A stretch of 64,000 nt of DNA from Deltaproteobacteria bacterium (GTDB lineage: Bacteria > Desulfobacterota > Syntrophobacteria > Syntrophobacterales > Syntrophobacteraceae), in assembly GCA_021813685.1 (NCBI GenBank), contig JAKAJS010000115.1:1-64000 (forward strand), in the 5' to 3' direction. Positions 8,299-18,329 of this stretch are shown one piece after another. The position numbers were made by a program, and so were the translations under genes. Numbering within the stretch: the first letter of the stretch is position 1; every line of letters starts with the position of its first letter. The notes below the pieces were generated by a model. That model searched no databases. It saw nothing but the letters and a program-made list of their open reading frames with translations, and was not told the DNA's origin.

Positions 8299-10074
8299 GT
8301 GGACGACGACACAGTGAGCGGAAAGGTGATCGCGGTAAATGGACCTGTAGTGAAGGCGACGGGGCTCAGGGGAATTCGCATGTTCCACGTATCGGAAGTC
8401 GGTCCGGACAGGCTGATCGGGGAAGTGATAAGGCTTTCCGGGGACACCACGATCATCCAGGTCTATGAGGACAATACGGGCATGAGGCCGGGCTGCGAGG
8501 TGATTTCTCATTGCCGTCCGCTTTCCGTCCTTCTTGGTCCGGGGCTCATAGCCAACATATATGACGGTATCCAGCGCCCCCTGGTCGGCATCTCCGAGAT
8601 GTGCGGAAGCTATATTCGTCAAGGGCTGAAACTTTCCCCGCTGGATGCGGAGAAAAAATGGGAATTCCAGCCGCTCGTCGACGCCGGCGCCGAAGTCACG
8701 GAAGGAAGCATCCTCGGCGAGATCCGCGAAAGCCCGCTTGTCATGCATCGGGTGCTTCTTCCCCCCGGGATTTCCGGCAGGTTGATCTCTATCGCCGAGG
8801 CCGGGCAATACACGATAGAGGACGAAATTTTTACGGTTGCCACCGTCGAGGGGCTCCAACGGGGAAAGCTCGCGGCCTATTGGCCGGTGCGCAGACCTCG
8901 GCCCGGCAGGGCCAGGAAGAAGCCCCATGTTCCTTTGATCACGGGCCAGAGAATCATCGACACCTTTTTCCCCATCGCCAGGGGCGGAGCGGCTGCGATC
9001 CCGGGAGGATTCGGCACGGGCAAAACCATGACGCAGCATGCGTTGGCAAAGTGGTGCAACGCGGACATCATCGTCTACATCGGTTGCGGGGAACGCGGAA
9101 ACGAAATGACGGATGTCCTGACAGAGTTCCCCAGGCTCATCGACGAAAGACACTCAAGGCCCTTGATCGAGCGTACCGTCATGATCGCAAACACCTCCAA
9201 CATGCCCGTTCCAGCGCGGGAGGTAAGCATCTATACCGGCGTGACGATCGCCGAATACTACCGCGATATGGGCTACTCCGTAGCCGTATTGGCCGATTCG
9301 ACCTCGCGTTGGGCCGAAGCCCTGAGGGAACTCTCCAGCAGACTTGGCGATATGCCGGCCGAGGAAGGATTTCCACCCTACCTCGGGACCCGGCTGGCCG
9401 AATTCTATGAGAGGGCCGGTTTAGTAGAAACCCTTTCGGGCAGGGACGGCGACATCACGATCATCGGGGCGGTATCCCCGCCGGGAGGCGATTTCTCCGA
9501 GCCCGTAACCCAACACACATCGCGGTTTGTGAGATGCTTCTGGGCCCTCGATAAAATTCTCTCCGACGCCAGACACTATCCGTCGATCAGCTGGATCGAC
9601 AGTTATACGGAATACCTCTCAGACATTGAGGGTTGGTGGAAAAATCTCGATGATAACTGGCTCAAGACAAGAAATGAGGTCATGAATATCCTGCTCGAAG
9701 ACCACAGGCTCGAGCAGTTGGTGAAGCTTGTCGGCAGTGACGCCCTGCCTCCCTCCGAGCAGTATACCCTCTTCTGTGCCGAAATGATCAAAAACGGATT
9801 CCTCCAGCAGAACTCCTTCGATCCCGAGGACAAATTCTGCAGTCCGGAAAAGCAACTGAAACTTCTGCACTGCCTGGTGCATCTTTACAAGAAAGGGATG
9901 GAACTGGTGCATGCGGGTCTGAGCGTGAAAGAGATAGCCTCACTCAATGTCGTCTCGGAAATCGTACGGCTAAAATCCGAGATCGCGAACCGGGAAGTCG
10001 AAAAGATCGATGCGTATATCGATCGACTCGAACAAAGACTCGCGGCGCTGAAAACGCCTGCAAAAGGGCCGTAA
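8299..10074 (+). CDS. atpA: V/A-type ATPase catalytic subunit A
   Basis: The 591-residue catalytic subunit. It has an N-terminal beta-barrel, the 'non-homologous' bulge (about 115-205), a P-loop GGFGTGKT (about 235-242), the catalytic glutamate region [13 protein letters not shown], and [11 protein letters not shown] and [12 protein letters not shown]. Most A subunits have GPFGxGKT, so the P to G replacement in the first P-loop position is a small oddity. It starts at GTG 8299, five bases after AAGGAG. Three copies alternate with subunit B in the head. Confidence 0.96.
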   Translation: MDDDTVSGKVIAVNGPVVKATGLRGIRMFHVSEVGPDRLIGEVIRLSGDTTIIQVYEDNTGMRPGCEVISHCRPLSVLLGPGLIANIYDGIQRPLVGISEMCGSYIRQGLKLSPLDAEKKWEFQPLVDAGAEVTEGSILGEIRESPLVMHRVLLPPGISGRLISIAEAGQYTIEDEIFTVATVEGLQRGKLAAYWPVRRPRPGRARKKPHVPLITGQRIIDTFFPIARGGAAAIPGGFGTGKTMTQHALAKWCNADIIVYIGCGERGNEMTDVLTEFPRLIDERHSRPLIERTVMIANTSNMPVPAREVSIYTGVTIAEYYRDMGYSVAVLADSTSRWAEALRELSSRLGDMPAEEGFPPYLGTRLAEFYERAGLVETLSGRDGDITIIGAVSPPGGDFSEPVTQHTSRFVRCFWALDKILSDARHYPSISWIDSYTEYLSDIEGWWKNLDDNWLKTRNEVMNILLEDHRLEQLVKLVGSDALPPSEQYTLFCAEMIKNGFLQQNSFDPEDKFCSPEKQLKLLHCLVHLYKKGMELVHAGLSVKEIASLNVVSEIVRLKSEIANREVEKIDAYIDRLEQRLAALKTPAKGP

Positions 10075-10075
10075 A

Positions 10076-11467
10076 ATGTCTGTAGAGATCGAGTACACGA
10101 ACATTTCGGGAATCTCCGGGCCGCTGCTCTTTGTCGACGGGATCGAGGGGGTGGGGTATGGCGACATCGTGGAGATTCGTGACGCTTCAGACCGGATACG
10201 TACCGGTCAGACCCTGGAGGTCGATGAAAATAGGGCCGTGGTGCAGGTATACGAGGGAACGAGCGGGCTTTCCGTGCACGGAACGCGGGTCACCTTTGTC
10301 GGAGAACCGCTGCAGATTCCCGTGGATCGAGAGATGCTCGGCAGGGTCTTCGATGGCCTGGGAAGGCCCATCGACGGCGCCCCGCAGGTGATTACGGACA
10401 AAATGATGAATGTGAACGGCATGCCGATAAACCCGTGGGCCAGGGAGTATCCAAGAGACTTTATCCAGACCGGAATATCGGCAATTGACGGGATGAATAC
10501 CCTCATCCGTGGGCAGAAGCTCCCGATATTTTCGGGCAGCGGCATGCCGCACAACCGTATCGCCGCCCAGATAGCCAGACAGGCAAAGATCCTGACCGCC
10601 GGGGAAGAGTTCACCGTCATCTTCGCCGCCATGGGGGTGAAATTCGACGTCGCCAGGTTTTTCATCGATTCTTTGGAAGAGTCGGGCGTACTCACACACT
10701 CCGCCCTCTTCCTGAGCCTTGCCGACTCGCCTTCCATCGAACGCCTCGTAACGCCGCGAACCGCGTTGACCCTTGCCGAGTATCTCGCCTTCGAAGAGGG
10801 CATGCACGTTCTCGTGATTCTTACGGATATCACCAATTACTGCGAGGCACTCCGGGAACTCTCCAGCTCGCGGGGCGAGATACCCTCCCGGAAAGGGTAT
10901 CCCGGCTACCTCTATAGCGATCTCGCCTCCGTGTTTGAGCGCGCCGGGCGACTGAAGGGCCGAAAGGGCTCCATTACCCAGATTCCGATACTCACCATGC
11001 CCAGTGATGACATCTCGCACCCCGTGCCGGATCTCACGGGCTATATTACCGAGGGGCAGATCGTTTTGGAGCGGGACCTATTCAACAGGGGCATATACCC
11101 GCCCATTGCGGGCCTGCCCTCGCTATCCCGGCTCATGAAGGACGGGATCGGCGAAGGGAGAACACGCAAAGACCATGCACAGGCTGCCGCTCAGCTTTTC
11201 GCCTCCTACGCGAAAGTAAAGCGCATACGGGAGCTGGCGGCCATCGTCGGAGAAGAGGAACTTTCGGATCTCGATAAAATTTATCTGAAATTCGGGACTG
11301 GGTTCGAGGAAATCTTCCTGAGCCAGGCCTATGAAGAGGATCGTTCGATCGAAGAGACCCTTGACATTGGCTGGCGGGTGCTCTCCATGCTTCCCCCCGA
11401 GGAGCTCTACCGCATCACCAGAGAGGAAATCCAAAGGTATTACATGCCCGAAGCGGAGAAGACCTAA
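10076..11467 (+). CDS. atpB: V/A-type ATPase regulatory subunit B
   Basis: A 463-residue non-catalytic partner of subunit A. Where A has a P-loop, this protein has FSGSGMPHN (about 152-160), the degenerate form typical of [49 protein letters not shown] (about 237-284) is the hallmark block that lines the nucleotide interface. It starts one base after atpA, and its stop shares a base with the start of atpD (TAATG). Confidence 0.96.
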   Translation: MSVEIEYTNISGISGPLLFVDGIEGVGYGDIVEIRDASDRIRTGQTLEVDENRAVVQVYEGTSGLSVHGTRVTFVGEPLQIPVDREMLGRVFDGLGRPIDGAPQVITDKMMNVNGMPINPWAREYPRDFIQTGISAIDGMNTLIRGQKLPIFSGSGMPHNRIAAQIARQAKILTAGEEFTVIFAAMGVKFDVARFFIDSLEESGVLTHSALFLSLADSPSIERLVTPRTALTLAEYLAFEEGMHVLVILTDITNYCEALRELSSSRGEIPSRKGYPGYLYSDLASVFERAGRLKGRKGSITQIPILTMPSDDISHPVPDLTGYITEGQIVLERDLFNRGIYPPIAGLPSLSRLMKDGIGEGRTRKDHAQAAAQLFASYAKVKRIRELAAIVGEEELSDLDKIYLKFGTGFEEIFLSQAYEEDRSIEETLDIGWRVLSMLPPEELYRITREEIQRYYMPEAEKT

Positions 11468-12087
11468 TGCCGGGAATAGAGCTGCCTCCCACAAAATCCT
11501 CGCTCAGGAAGCTCAAAAAAGAACTTGCCTTCGCCTATGAAGGCTACGATCTGCTAAGCCAGAAACGAGAGATCCTCGCCATTGAGATCGTCCGGAGAAT
11601 CGACGCAATCAAAAGGCTTGAGGCCGGCTTAGAGGAGGTTCTGCGTCGCCTCTACGGCGCCTACAGGAGCGCGGCCCTCGATATGGGGTCTTCTTCCCTC
11701 ACCCTGCAGAGTTGCGCCGAGCCCAGAGGGTATTTCCTCCATTTTGGATCGATCAAACTCATTGGGCTGAAATTGTTGGACATACACCTCGATCTCAAGG
11801 CCCCCAACGCCTCGCCTGCCCTGCCGGGGACAACCGCCGCATATGATGAGGCAAAAGAGGAGTCACGAAAGGCGCTTCTCGCACTCGCTGAATATGGAGC
11901 GATTATGAAGTCCATCATGATGCTCTCTCAGGAGTTGAAAAAACTGCAGCGGCGGGTGAATGCCCTGGAAAAGATCTTCATTCCGCAGCGCGAGGAGGCG
12001 AAAAAGTACATTGCCGACAGGATCGACGAGGCGGAACGAGAGGATATCTACGTTAGAAAACTTATTCGAGAGCGTTGTTCCTCCTGA
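11467..12087 (+). CDS. atpD: V/A-type ATPase subunit D (central rotor)
   Basis: A 206-residue protein of two long antiparallel helices, the rotor shaft inside the AB hexamer. PTKSSLRKLKKELAFAYEGYDLLSQKREIL (residues 8-37) matches the conserved PTKxxLxxLKxxLxxAxxGxxLLKxKRDxL start, and RRVNALEKIFIP (about 164-175) is the family's C-terminal signature RRVNALE. Last gene of the operon; the next gene is convergent, 19 bases away, with no clear terminator hairpin between. Confidence 0.94.
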   Translation: MPGIELPPTKSSLRKLKKELAFAYEGYDLLSQKREILAIEIVRRIDAIKRLEAGLEEVLRRLYGAYRSAALDMGSSSLTLQSCAEPRGYFLHFGSIKLIGLKLLDIHLDLKAPNASPALPGTTAAYDEAKEESRKALLALAEYGAIMKSIMMLSQELKKLQRRVNALEKIFIPQREEAKKYIADRIDEAEREDIYVRKLIRERCSS

Positions 12088-12106
12088 TCCACGTTCTCAC
12101 TCAAAA

Positions 12107-13123
12107 TCATTGCGCTGCCGGTGTTCGAAAACGCGTTTTGAGACACTCTACGGCCCTGTCGGGATCACTTCCCGCGATGACTGCTGAAATGGAAGAAACC
12201 GCGCAACTGAGGGCGAGTAGGGAAATGCCCCCCTCTCTCAGGGCCGAGGTGAACGCCCGGGCAATTCCGTAGCGGTCGCCAAAATGAGGGCCGTGCACGA
12301 AAATGACCGACACAGGACCGATGTGGCAACAGTCGCTTCGCGACAAATGTTTTTCCAGCATCTGTGATGCCCTGTCCCGCAGCTCTACTCCCAGCGCGAA
12401 TGAAAAATAGATGATTCCTTCCCTGTGAGCAGTAGTGGAAATCAGGAAGGGCAACTTCGAGCGCAGTTCGCCCAGTTCGCACAGAAACGAGCCGAAGCGG
12501 CAAATTTCTTCGACCGGCAGGCAGCTGCTCCATAAGTCCAAGCCCGCTTGCCGCGTAAAACCGTAGGTAGTGATCATCTGCTCGTCGTAGGAGAACCTCA
12601 CGACGCTCAACTGTTGCTCGTCCATTCGACACAGGGCCCGCCATTCACCATAGGAGGTGCATGCAGCAAAGTCGAAGGAAGCAAAAATCCTCTCCATCAG
12701 AGATTGGAAGTCCGAGGCAGAGACAACGATCGTTATGGCCGAGGGCGAACTGGCCAGCCCGTATGGTTTTATGGCTCCCTCGTCCAGAAGGGAGATCACC
12801 GAAGCCGCTATCTCAGGCCTTTGGCCATGCGGAAAAACGGATACCCTGGCAGCGTCGTCTTCTACTTCCGCTTCCCGGCATTTGCCCGAATCGATCGTCC
12901 GGGAGATGTAGCCGGAAAAGCAGGATGCGTTTTTCGCGCTGGCGGCCGTTATCGACTGCCCACATCCATTATCCGCCACATGGGTCAACATGCCCAAATT
13001 GATCCGGCCGGCTGCAAAAGTCGAACAAATAGCGCCCAGCGGATCTCCCCCCATTTGGCAGAACGAATTGAGCCAGGCCCTTTTTTCGATGACCTTGACG
13101 CCTCCAAGCCGGATCCTGGACAT
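12107..13123 (-). CDS. ACT-domain protein related to the regulatory half of aspartokinase
   Basis: A 338-residue protein made of ACT-like repeats with no kinase domain. GAICSTFAAGRINLGMLTHVADNGCGQSI near the start, GAIKPYGLASSPSAITIVVSASDF in the middle and VSVIFVHGPHFGDRYGIARAF with ISAVIAGSDPDRAVECL near the end all look like ACT folds of aspartokinase, which bind amino acids. A catalytic Lys/Asp kinase signature is missing. I start it at ATG 13123; the frame extends upstream but into the adjacent receiver gene. It is the last gene of the hydrogenase-metVF-signalling unit, so it may sense a small molecule for that pathway; that is an inference. Confidence 0.7.
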   Translation of the reverse strand: MSRIRLGGVKVIEKRAWLNSFCQMGGDPLGAICSTFAAGRINLGMLTHVADNGCGQSITAASAKNASCFSGYISRTIDSGKCREAEVEDDAARVSVFPHGQRPEIAASVISLLDEGAIKPYGLASSPSAITIVVSASDFQSLMERIFASFDFAACTSYGEWRALCRMDEQQLSVVRFSYDEQMITTYGFTRQAGLDLWSSCLPVEEICRFGSFLCELGELRSKLPFLISTTAHREGIIYFSFALGVELRDRASQMLEKHLSRSDCCHIGPVSVIFVHGPHFGDRYGIARAFTSALREGGISLLALSCAVSSISAVIAGSDPDRAVECLKTRFRTPAAQ

Positions 13124-13137
13124 CGCAGCTCTTCCGG

Positions 13138-13515
13138 TCACACCAGACGCTCTATGCTGTTGACAAGGGTCTGCACATCGACCGGCTTGGAGATATAGTC
13201 TTCGGCTTCCGTCATCTTCCCGTCCGCGTGAGAATAAGTTGTGCTGCGCACGGCTTCCCCGACGGCGGTGAGAAGAATTATCGGAATATTTTTGGTCTTC
13301 TCGTTCTTTTTCAGTTCCGAGCAAAGGACATAACCGTTCTTGCGCGGCATCATCACGTCAAGCACGAGCACGTCGGGCTGTCTTTGCCGGATGGACTCCT
13401 CCCCCTCGATGCCGTCGTAGGCCTTCCCGACCTCGTAGCCCTTGCTTTCCAGCATGATGCCGACGGTTTCGACCATGTCCGGGTCATCGTCTACTATCAG
13501 AATGTATTTGCCCAT
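13138..13515 (-). CDS. Single-domain response regulator (CheY-like)
   Basis: A 125-residue stand-alone receiver domain. The acidic pair DDD (residues 9-11), phosphoacceptor DVMMP (Asp near 53), switch LLTA and lysine in SKPVD (about 110) are all present. There is no output domain, so it acts by protein contact or as a phosphorelay link. It lies three bases from the hybrid receiver-kinase gene and 14 from the ACT gene. A short insertion between LLTAVGEAVRSTTYSHADG and the lysine is unusual for a CheY-like protein and is shared in kind with the receiver at 16995. Confidence 0.9.
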   Translation of the reverse strand: MGKYILIVDDDPDMVETVGIMLESKGYEVGKAYDGIEGEESIRQRQPDVLVLDVMMPRKNGYVLCSELKKNEKTKNIPIILLTAVGEAVRSTTYSHADGKMTEAEDYISKPVDVQTLVNSIERLV

Positions 13516-13518
13516 TTT

Positions 13519-14991
13519 TTACTCCTCCTTCGCAAGAGTCGGCAGGAGCACGCGAAAGGTGCTGCCTGAACCGGGTTCGCTTTCCACTTCCACGGATCCG
13601 CAGTGGGATTCGACGATTCCCTTGACAATGGAAAGGCCCAGCCCACTTCCTCTCACGTGCCTCGTTTTCGGATCCTTTATTCGGTAATGCTTGTCGAAAA
13701 TCTTTGTGATCTCTTCGGGGGCAATACCCACTCCGGCGTCTTTGACACAGACTTCAACGGAACTGCCGCATGGGACCGCCGATACGACAACCTCTCCTCC
13801 GTCGGGGGAATAGTTGATCGCATTGCTCAATAGATTGGAGAACAGCTCCTCCATGCTTCGCGGGTCGGCTTTGACCACGGGAGGCTCCTCCGGAAGCGCC
13901 AGTCGCAGCACGATATTCTGGCTCTCCGCCCGAGGAGTCATGAGCGTCACGAGATGCTCCAGGACTTCGGCCAGATTGACCGGCACACGCTGCAGCAGAA
14001 TGTGACCACTTTCGATTCTGCTCACATCGAGCAAGTCGGCTATGAGGTCGAGTAAACTTCCGATATTGAGTCGAGCGCGCCCCAGCAAAGCTTTTTGTTT
14101 CTCCGTAAGGGCTCCCGCGGCGCCATCGATTACGACCGTCAAAAGCTGCTGGATCGAAGCCAGTGGAGACCTCAGTTCGTGAGACACCAACTGAACGAAG
14201 TTGGATTTCATTTCGTTTAGCTGTCTAAAAGCGGTAACGTCCTGGAAAACGGTAACCGTGCCCAGGACCTCGCCATCGCCGCCCGGGATGGGGGCCGAGA
14301 CGGCGCGCAGGTACTTGGCGCTCCGGCAAAACTCCCGGGAAATTTGGGTGGCCTTCCGGCAGCAGGTGGCCAGGACCGTTCTCAGATCGCTTTCCAGCCC
14401 CTCGTCTACGACGCACCGTTTCAGGGGACAGGGCTCTTCGATAGGCTCACGACATTCGAATAACTCCGCCAGGGCCGGATTGTGCAGCACCACCTCCATG
14501 TCCCGGTTGGTCACAAGGACCCCTTCCGCCATGCAATTGATAATCGTTCTGGTCCGGGTCCTTTCCACCGAAAGATCGTAGAGATTTCTGGCACGGGCTT
14601 CCTGGAGTTCCCGGGCGCGCAGTTCCAGCGCTCGTCTTTCGAGCGCTCTTTTCACCACCACGAGCAGGTGTTCGGCCCGAAACGGTTTGGTCACGAAATC
14701 AAAGGCCCCTTTCTGCATGGCCTCGACGGCGTCCACCACCGTACCGTGTCCTGTAATGATGACAAGGGGCAGATCGGGATGCTCCGCTCGTACCGTCTCC
14801 AACACTTCCAGGGCGCCCATCACCGGCATGACCAGGTCGCACAGAATCAGGTCGGGCGAATGCGCAGAGAGTAACTCGAGCGCCTCCCTGCCGTTTTCAG
14901 CCGTTATCACTTCGTAGCCTTCCGGAGCGAGGAGACGCCGGCAGCCTTCTCGTATCACCCGTTCATCATCGACAACCAAAACGGTCTGCAT
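13519..14991 (-). CDS. Receiver-PAS-histidine kinase
   Basis: A 490-residue soluble signalling protein. Residues 1-120 form a receiver (VVDDE, CDLVMP, TKPF all intact). A short helical linker leads to a PAS domain (about 150-265; AEGVLVTNRDMEVVLHNPAL), then HisKA with the phosphorylatable histidine in VSHELRSPLASI (about 283) and HATPase_c with N, G1 and G2 boxes (NLLSNAINYSP, DAGVGI, GSGLGLSI). There is no membrane segment, so it senses a cytoplasmic signal. Five cysteines lie in the PAS region (ECREPIEEPCPLKRC, CCRK), a possible redox or metal cue. Confidence 0.9.
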   Translation of the reverse strand: MQTVLVVDDERVIREGCRRLLAPEGYEVITAENGREALELLSAHSPDLILCDLVMPVMGALEVLETVRAEHPDLPLVIITGHGTVVDAVEAMQKGAFDFVTKPFRAEHLLVVVKRALERRALELRARELQEARARNLYDLSVERTRTRTIINCMAEGVLVTNRDMEVVLHNPALAELFECREPIEEPCPLKRCVVDEGLESDLRTVLATCCRKATQISREFCRSAKYLRAVSAPIPGGDGEVLGTVTVFQDVTAFRQLNEMKSNFVQLVSHELRSPLASIQQLLTVVIDGAAGALTEKQKALLGRARLNIGSLLDLIADLLDVSRIESGHILLQRVPVNLAEVLEHLVTLMTPRAESQNIVLRLALPEEPPVVKADPRSMEELFSNLLSNAINYSPDGGEVVVSAVPCGSSVEVCVKDAGVGIAPEEITKIFDKHYRIKDPKTRHVRGSGLGLSIVKGIVESHCGSVEVESEPGSGSTFRVLLPTLAKEE

Positions 14992-15034
14992 GGATTCACC
15001 CCTGTAACCGCCTGCCGGAAACTCCGCCTCCCTT

Positions 15035-16966
15035 TCAGCAGGAAAATTCGATCGTCTTTTCCGGACTCTTTAGCGGCAGCCTCACCGTAAATACGGCTCC
15101 TCCCGAAGGGGAGTTGGCCGCGGAGATGTTTCCGCCGTGCTGCTGAATGATCCCGTAGGCGACCGACAATCCGAGCCCCGTCCCTTCGCCGGGGCCCTTG
15201 GTGGTAAAGAAGGGATCGAACAGTCTGCTCATGATCTCGGGGGCAATCCCCGGGCCTGAATCTGCAAACTCCAGGGTGACCTCCTCGCAGGCCGGGTCGT
15301 AACGGCTGGTGATGGCTATCTTGCCCCTGCCGCCCATCGCCGTTGCGGCGTTGAGGAGAAAATTTATGAAAACCTGCTGCAGCTGCGCGGGATCTCCCGT
15401 CATCACCGGGATATCGCTCTGAAGTTCTTTTACGAATTCAACGTTGTAAAAGAGCGCCTGATGGCGCACCAGTTCTATCGAACGTTCGACAGCGGTGTTT
15501 ATATGGTATTCCTGCCTCCGACCGATCGATTGCCTGCTGAAGTCGAGAAGACGCGCTACGATTTCCTTGCAGCGCATGGTCTGGTCGATTATTTCCTGGA
15601 GGTCCTCGCTCCATTGCCTGTTCCTGCCGGCCAGCTCTTTTAGGAGTATGTCCGCAAAGATAAGGATGCCGGAGAGAGGATTGTTGATTTCATGGGCGAC
15701 GCCTGCCGCGAGCCTTCCGAGCGAGGCTATCTTTTCGGCCTGCAGCAACTGCATGCGAGTCTCTTCCAGCTCCCTGCGCATGCGAAAATGCTCTCTCAGG
15801 TCGGAAAAGGTGCTCACCGTCCCGATCTGCGAGCCGTTCTTCCTGATGGCCGCACAGGTGAAGCTTACCGGGACCTCTTCGCCCTCTTTCGTGATCAGAG
15901 TGAGCGGAGGATAGCCGGGAGTTGCCTGCGGGCCGCGTTCGTCGCCGCGCAGCCGCCGCGCAATTTCCGCTGCGGTTTGAGGGCCGAGTATCCCGGCTAA
16001 AAATCCCGCCTTGCCCGCCACCTCCTCGGCGCCATACCCCAGAATGCGCTGGGCCGAATCATTGTAGAGCAGGATCCTTCCTTCGAGGTCGGCCACGATA
16101 ATGCCGTCCGCAGAGCTTTTGATGATGTTGTTGAGAAAGCTGTTGGCCTTGAGGAGCTCGCGCTCCACCTGAATCCGCTCCGTGAGATCGCTGAAATACA
16201 TGCATGTGATGAGGCCCTTGCCCAGTTTGGCGACGACTATGCAGGTTTCAAAATACCGGTCCTCGAGATTGAATTCTCCGGCCGGCTGGATCGTGCTGCA
16301 GAAGCACATCTCCTGGTAGTGGTCGCGTTCGACCTTCCGGCCCATATCGGAAACGATGTCAAGCAATTGTGGGGGAAGCAGTCCGTGGATCTGCGTCCCG
16401 ACCAGATCGATTCCGGCGCGATTGAGTATTTGGGCCATGCGTGAATTGGCATAAATCACCCGGCTGTTTTCATCGACCATCAGGATCCCCTCCCGGGTAA
16501 CTTCCACGAGCATCCTGATCTTTTGCTCCGCCTCGTAGAGAGGGGTTATGTTCCTCAAGGCCTTGAAGCCGCCGATGACCCTGTTTTCCGAATCCGTAAT
16601 CATGGAGCAGTGCGCGGTCACGGGGATTTCGGTCCCCTCGCGGTCGTGAATCGTATGCCGGAATCCGGCCACGGGAATTCTTTTGTCCATGGCCTGCCGG
16701 AGCAGACACTCCTCGGTATGGCAAAGGGAAGTCCGGAGCACTTCGGCGCAACTCATGCGGTCGACCGCCTCGCTTTTGCCGTAGCCCGTCAGTTGCTCGA
16801 ACTGGTCGTTCATGTAGGTGATGGTGAGAGTTCTATCCACGATGAAAAAGGGCATCGGGAAGTGGTCGATGATGCTGCGGACAAATGCCGGATCGAGCGG
16901 ACTCTCACCTTTTCCGCCCGGAGGAGTGTTTTCTGAATCTACCCTTTGAGCAGGTTTGGAATTCAT
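15035..16966 (-). CDS. Multi-PAS sensor histidine kinase
   Basis: A 643-residue soluble kinase with three PAS domains: about 28-145 (IIDHFPMPFFIVDRTLTITYMN), about 150-265 (TREGILMVDENSRVIYAN) and about 275-395 (SADGIIVADLEGRILLYN). HisKA follows with AAGVAHEINNPLSGI, the type found in NtrB-like kinases, then HATPase_c (DSGPGI, GTGLGLSV). The amino-terminal PAS contains a run of cysteines (CAEVLRTSLCHTEECL), reminiscent of Fe-S or heme redox sensing, but this is unproven. ATG 16966 with an upstream GGGAG is preferred to an ATG 22 codons earlier that would overlap the receiver gene. Confidence 0.9.
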   Translation of the reverse strand: MNSKPAQRVDSENTPPGGKGESPLDPAFVRSIIDHFPMPFFIVDRTLTITYMNDQFEQLTGYGKSEAVDRMSCAEVLRTSLCHTEECLLRQAMDKRIPVAGFRHTIHDREGTEIPVTAHCSMITDSENRVIGGFKALRNITPLYEAEQKIRMLVEVTREGILMVDENSRVIYANSRMAQILNRAGIDLVGTQIHGLLPPQLLDIVSDMGRKVERDHYQEMCFCSTIQPAGEFNLEDRYFETCIVVAKLGKGLITCMYFSDLTERIQVERELLKANSFLNNIIKSSADGIIVADLEGRILLYNDSAQRILGYGAEEVAGKAGFLAGILGPQTAAEIARRLRGDERGPQATPGYPPLTLITKEGEEVPVSFTCAAIRKNGSQIGTVSTFSDLREHFRMRRELEETRMQLLQAEKIASLGRLAAGVAHEINNPLSGILIFADILLKELAGRNRQWSEDLQEIIDQTMRCKEIVARLLDFSRQSIGRRQEYHINTAVERSIELVRHQALFYNVEFVKELQSDIPVMTGDPAQLQQVFINFLLNAATAMGGRGKIAITSRYDPACEEVTLEFADSGPGIAPEIMSRLFDPFFTTKGPGEGTGLGLSVAYGIIQQHGGNISAANSPSGGAVFTVRLPLKSPEKTIEFSC

Positions 16967-16994
16967 CTTCCCGACTCCCCGGCCACAAGCGTCG

Positions 16995-17396
16995 TCAACC
17001 GTTTTTCTTGAGGTACGTCTTGACCCGGGCAAGAAAGACGGGGGGATCGATCGGTTTTTCCACGTAGTCGCTTACCTGCAGCCGGAGTCCCGTGCCCAGC
17101 TCGTAGCGGCGCCTGCCGGCATCTTCGCGGACCGAAGTCAGGATGATTATGGGAATGTCCCGGTACTTGGCCCACCGTGAATCCTGCAGCTCCTCGCACA
17201 CGGCAAAACCGTCCATCCTGGGCATCATCAGATCGAGGATCATGAGATCGGGGTTTTCGGATCTGAGCTTGGCCAGTCCTTCACGGCCGTCCGTTGCGAT
17301 TGTCACTTCGTATTCCTGCCCCGCGAGCAGCGCGCTCATCGCCGCGAGGACGTCCGGATCGTCATCGACGAGCAAAATTTTCGGTTTGGGCTCCAT
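16995..17396 (-). CDS. Single-domain response regulator
   Basis: A 133-residue stand-alone receiver: VDDDP at residue 9, DLMMPRMDG with the phosphoacceptor aspartate, ILTS and EKPID. Like the receiver at 13138 it has an insertion between the switch serine and the lysine (REDAGRRRYELGTGLRLQVSDYVEKP), of the type sometimes annotated in anaerobes beside metF and hydrogenase genes. ATG 17396 has GGGAG five bases before it; an ATG at 17408 has none. Its stop is 28 bases from the downstream kinase start. Confidence 0.88.
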   Translation of the reverse strand: MEPKPKILLVDDDPDVLAAMSALLAGQEYEVTIATDGREGLAKLRSENPDLMILDLMMPRMDGFAVCEELQDSRWAKYRDIPIIILTSVREDAGRRRYELGTGLRLQVSDYVEKPIDPPVFLARVKTYLKKNG

Positions 17397-17411
17397 CCCG
17401 TCTCCCATCTG

Positions 17412-18329
17412 TTAGAGCTCGGGCCTTGGCAAAAGACCCGACTGTTCCACGATCATCGGCACTATTTCTTCCCAGCCGACCGCCATAATATGGATTCCAT
17501 GGACCTCGGGGATGTCCATGATCTGCTCGACGATTTCCAGGGCTATCTTCAACCCTTCTTCCTTCACATCGGCGGCCTGCTCCAGCCGGGTGACCATCTC
17601 GTCGGGGACGGCTACCCCGGAGACGTAATCTCTCATGTATCGGGCCATGCCCGCCGACTTTACGGGGATGATTCCCGCCAGCACGTGCACCTGTTCGGAA
17701 AGACCGTACTCTTTTACCGAGTTCATCCACCGCTTGAACTTCGCGACGTCGAACACCGCCTGTGTCTGTATGAAATCGACTCCTGCCCTGACCTTCCTCG
17801 CCAGTCTCATCACGCGGTATTCGAAAGGATCGGCGAACGGGTTTTCGACGGCTCCGATAAAGATGCCCATCTCTCCGCTTATCGCCTCGCCGCACAAAAA
17901 CTTGTGCTCATCGCGCATGGTTTTGAGCGTGTAGATGAGCTGCACCGAATCCAGGTCGTAGACTCCCTTGGCCGTGGGGTGGTTGCCAAAGGACTGGTAG
18001 TCGCCCGACAGGCAGAGAATGTTGCCTATGCCCAGCGCCACTGCTCCGAGGATGTCGCTTTGGAGAGCGATACGGTTGCGGTCGCGCACAACCATCTGCA
18101 GCACGGGGTCTACCCCCACGCGTTTTAACAGGGTGCATCCGGCCAGGCTGCACATCCTGACTATGGCGGTCTGATTGTCGGTGACATTCAGAGCATCGGT
18201 GAAGTCTCGGAGCTTTTCGCCTTTTTTCAGCACGCCGGCGGTTCCGGCTCCCTTGGGAGGCCCCACCTCGGCGGTGACGGCGAACCTGTTAGCTTCCAGC
18301 ACTTTTTCAAGATTCGTTCCTGCCTTCAT
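17412..18329 (-). CDS. metF: Methylenetetrahydrofolate reductase MetF
   Basis: A 305-residue TIM-barrel flavoprotein of the MetF family, which interconverts 5,10-methylene-THF and 5-methyl-THF. AVTAEVGPPKGAG near residue 15 carries the catalytic-glutamate strand, NVTDNQTAIVRM (about 47-58) matches the conserved DxVNVTDN block, and LCLSGDY (about 121-127) binds FAD. Fe-S motifs are not in this chain; in acetogens and relatives they lie in the partner MetV, encoded here two genes upstream. The start overlaps the end of the preceding kinase gene by 23 bases, so the two are translationally coupled. Confidence 0.93.
   Translation of the reverse strand: MKAGTNLEKVLEANRFAVTAEVGPPKGAGTAGVLKKGEKLRDFTDALNVTDNQTAIVRMCSLAGCTLLKRVGVDPVLQMVVRDRNRIALQSDILGAVALGIGNILCLSGDYQSFGNHPTAKGVYDLDSVQLIYTLKTMRDEHKFLCGEAISGEMGIFIGAVENPFADPFEYRVMRLARKVRAGVDFIQTQAVFDVAKFKRWMNSVKEYGLSEQVHVLAGIIPVKSAGMARYMRDYVSGVAVPDEMVTRLEQAADVKEEGLKIALEIVEQIMDIPEVHGIHIMAVGWEEIVPMIVEQSGLLPRPEL

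Noticed and set aside
7309-9153. 614-codon open frame on the minus strand across the ATPase genes
   Set aside because: It is the antisense shadow of atpF, atpE and atpA, which have clear motifs; the minus frame has no recognisable domain.
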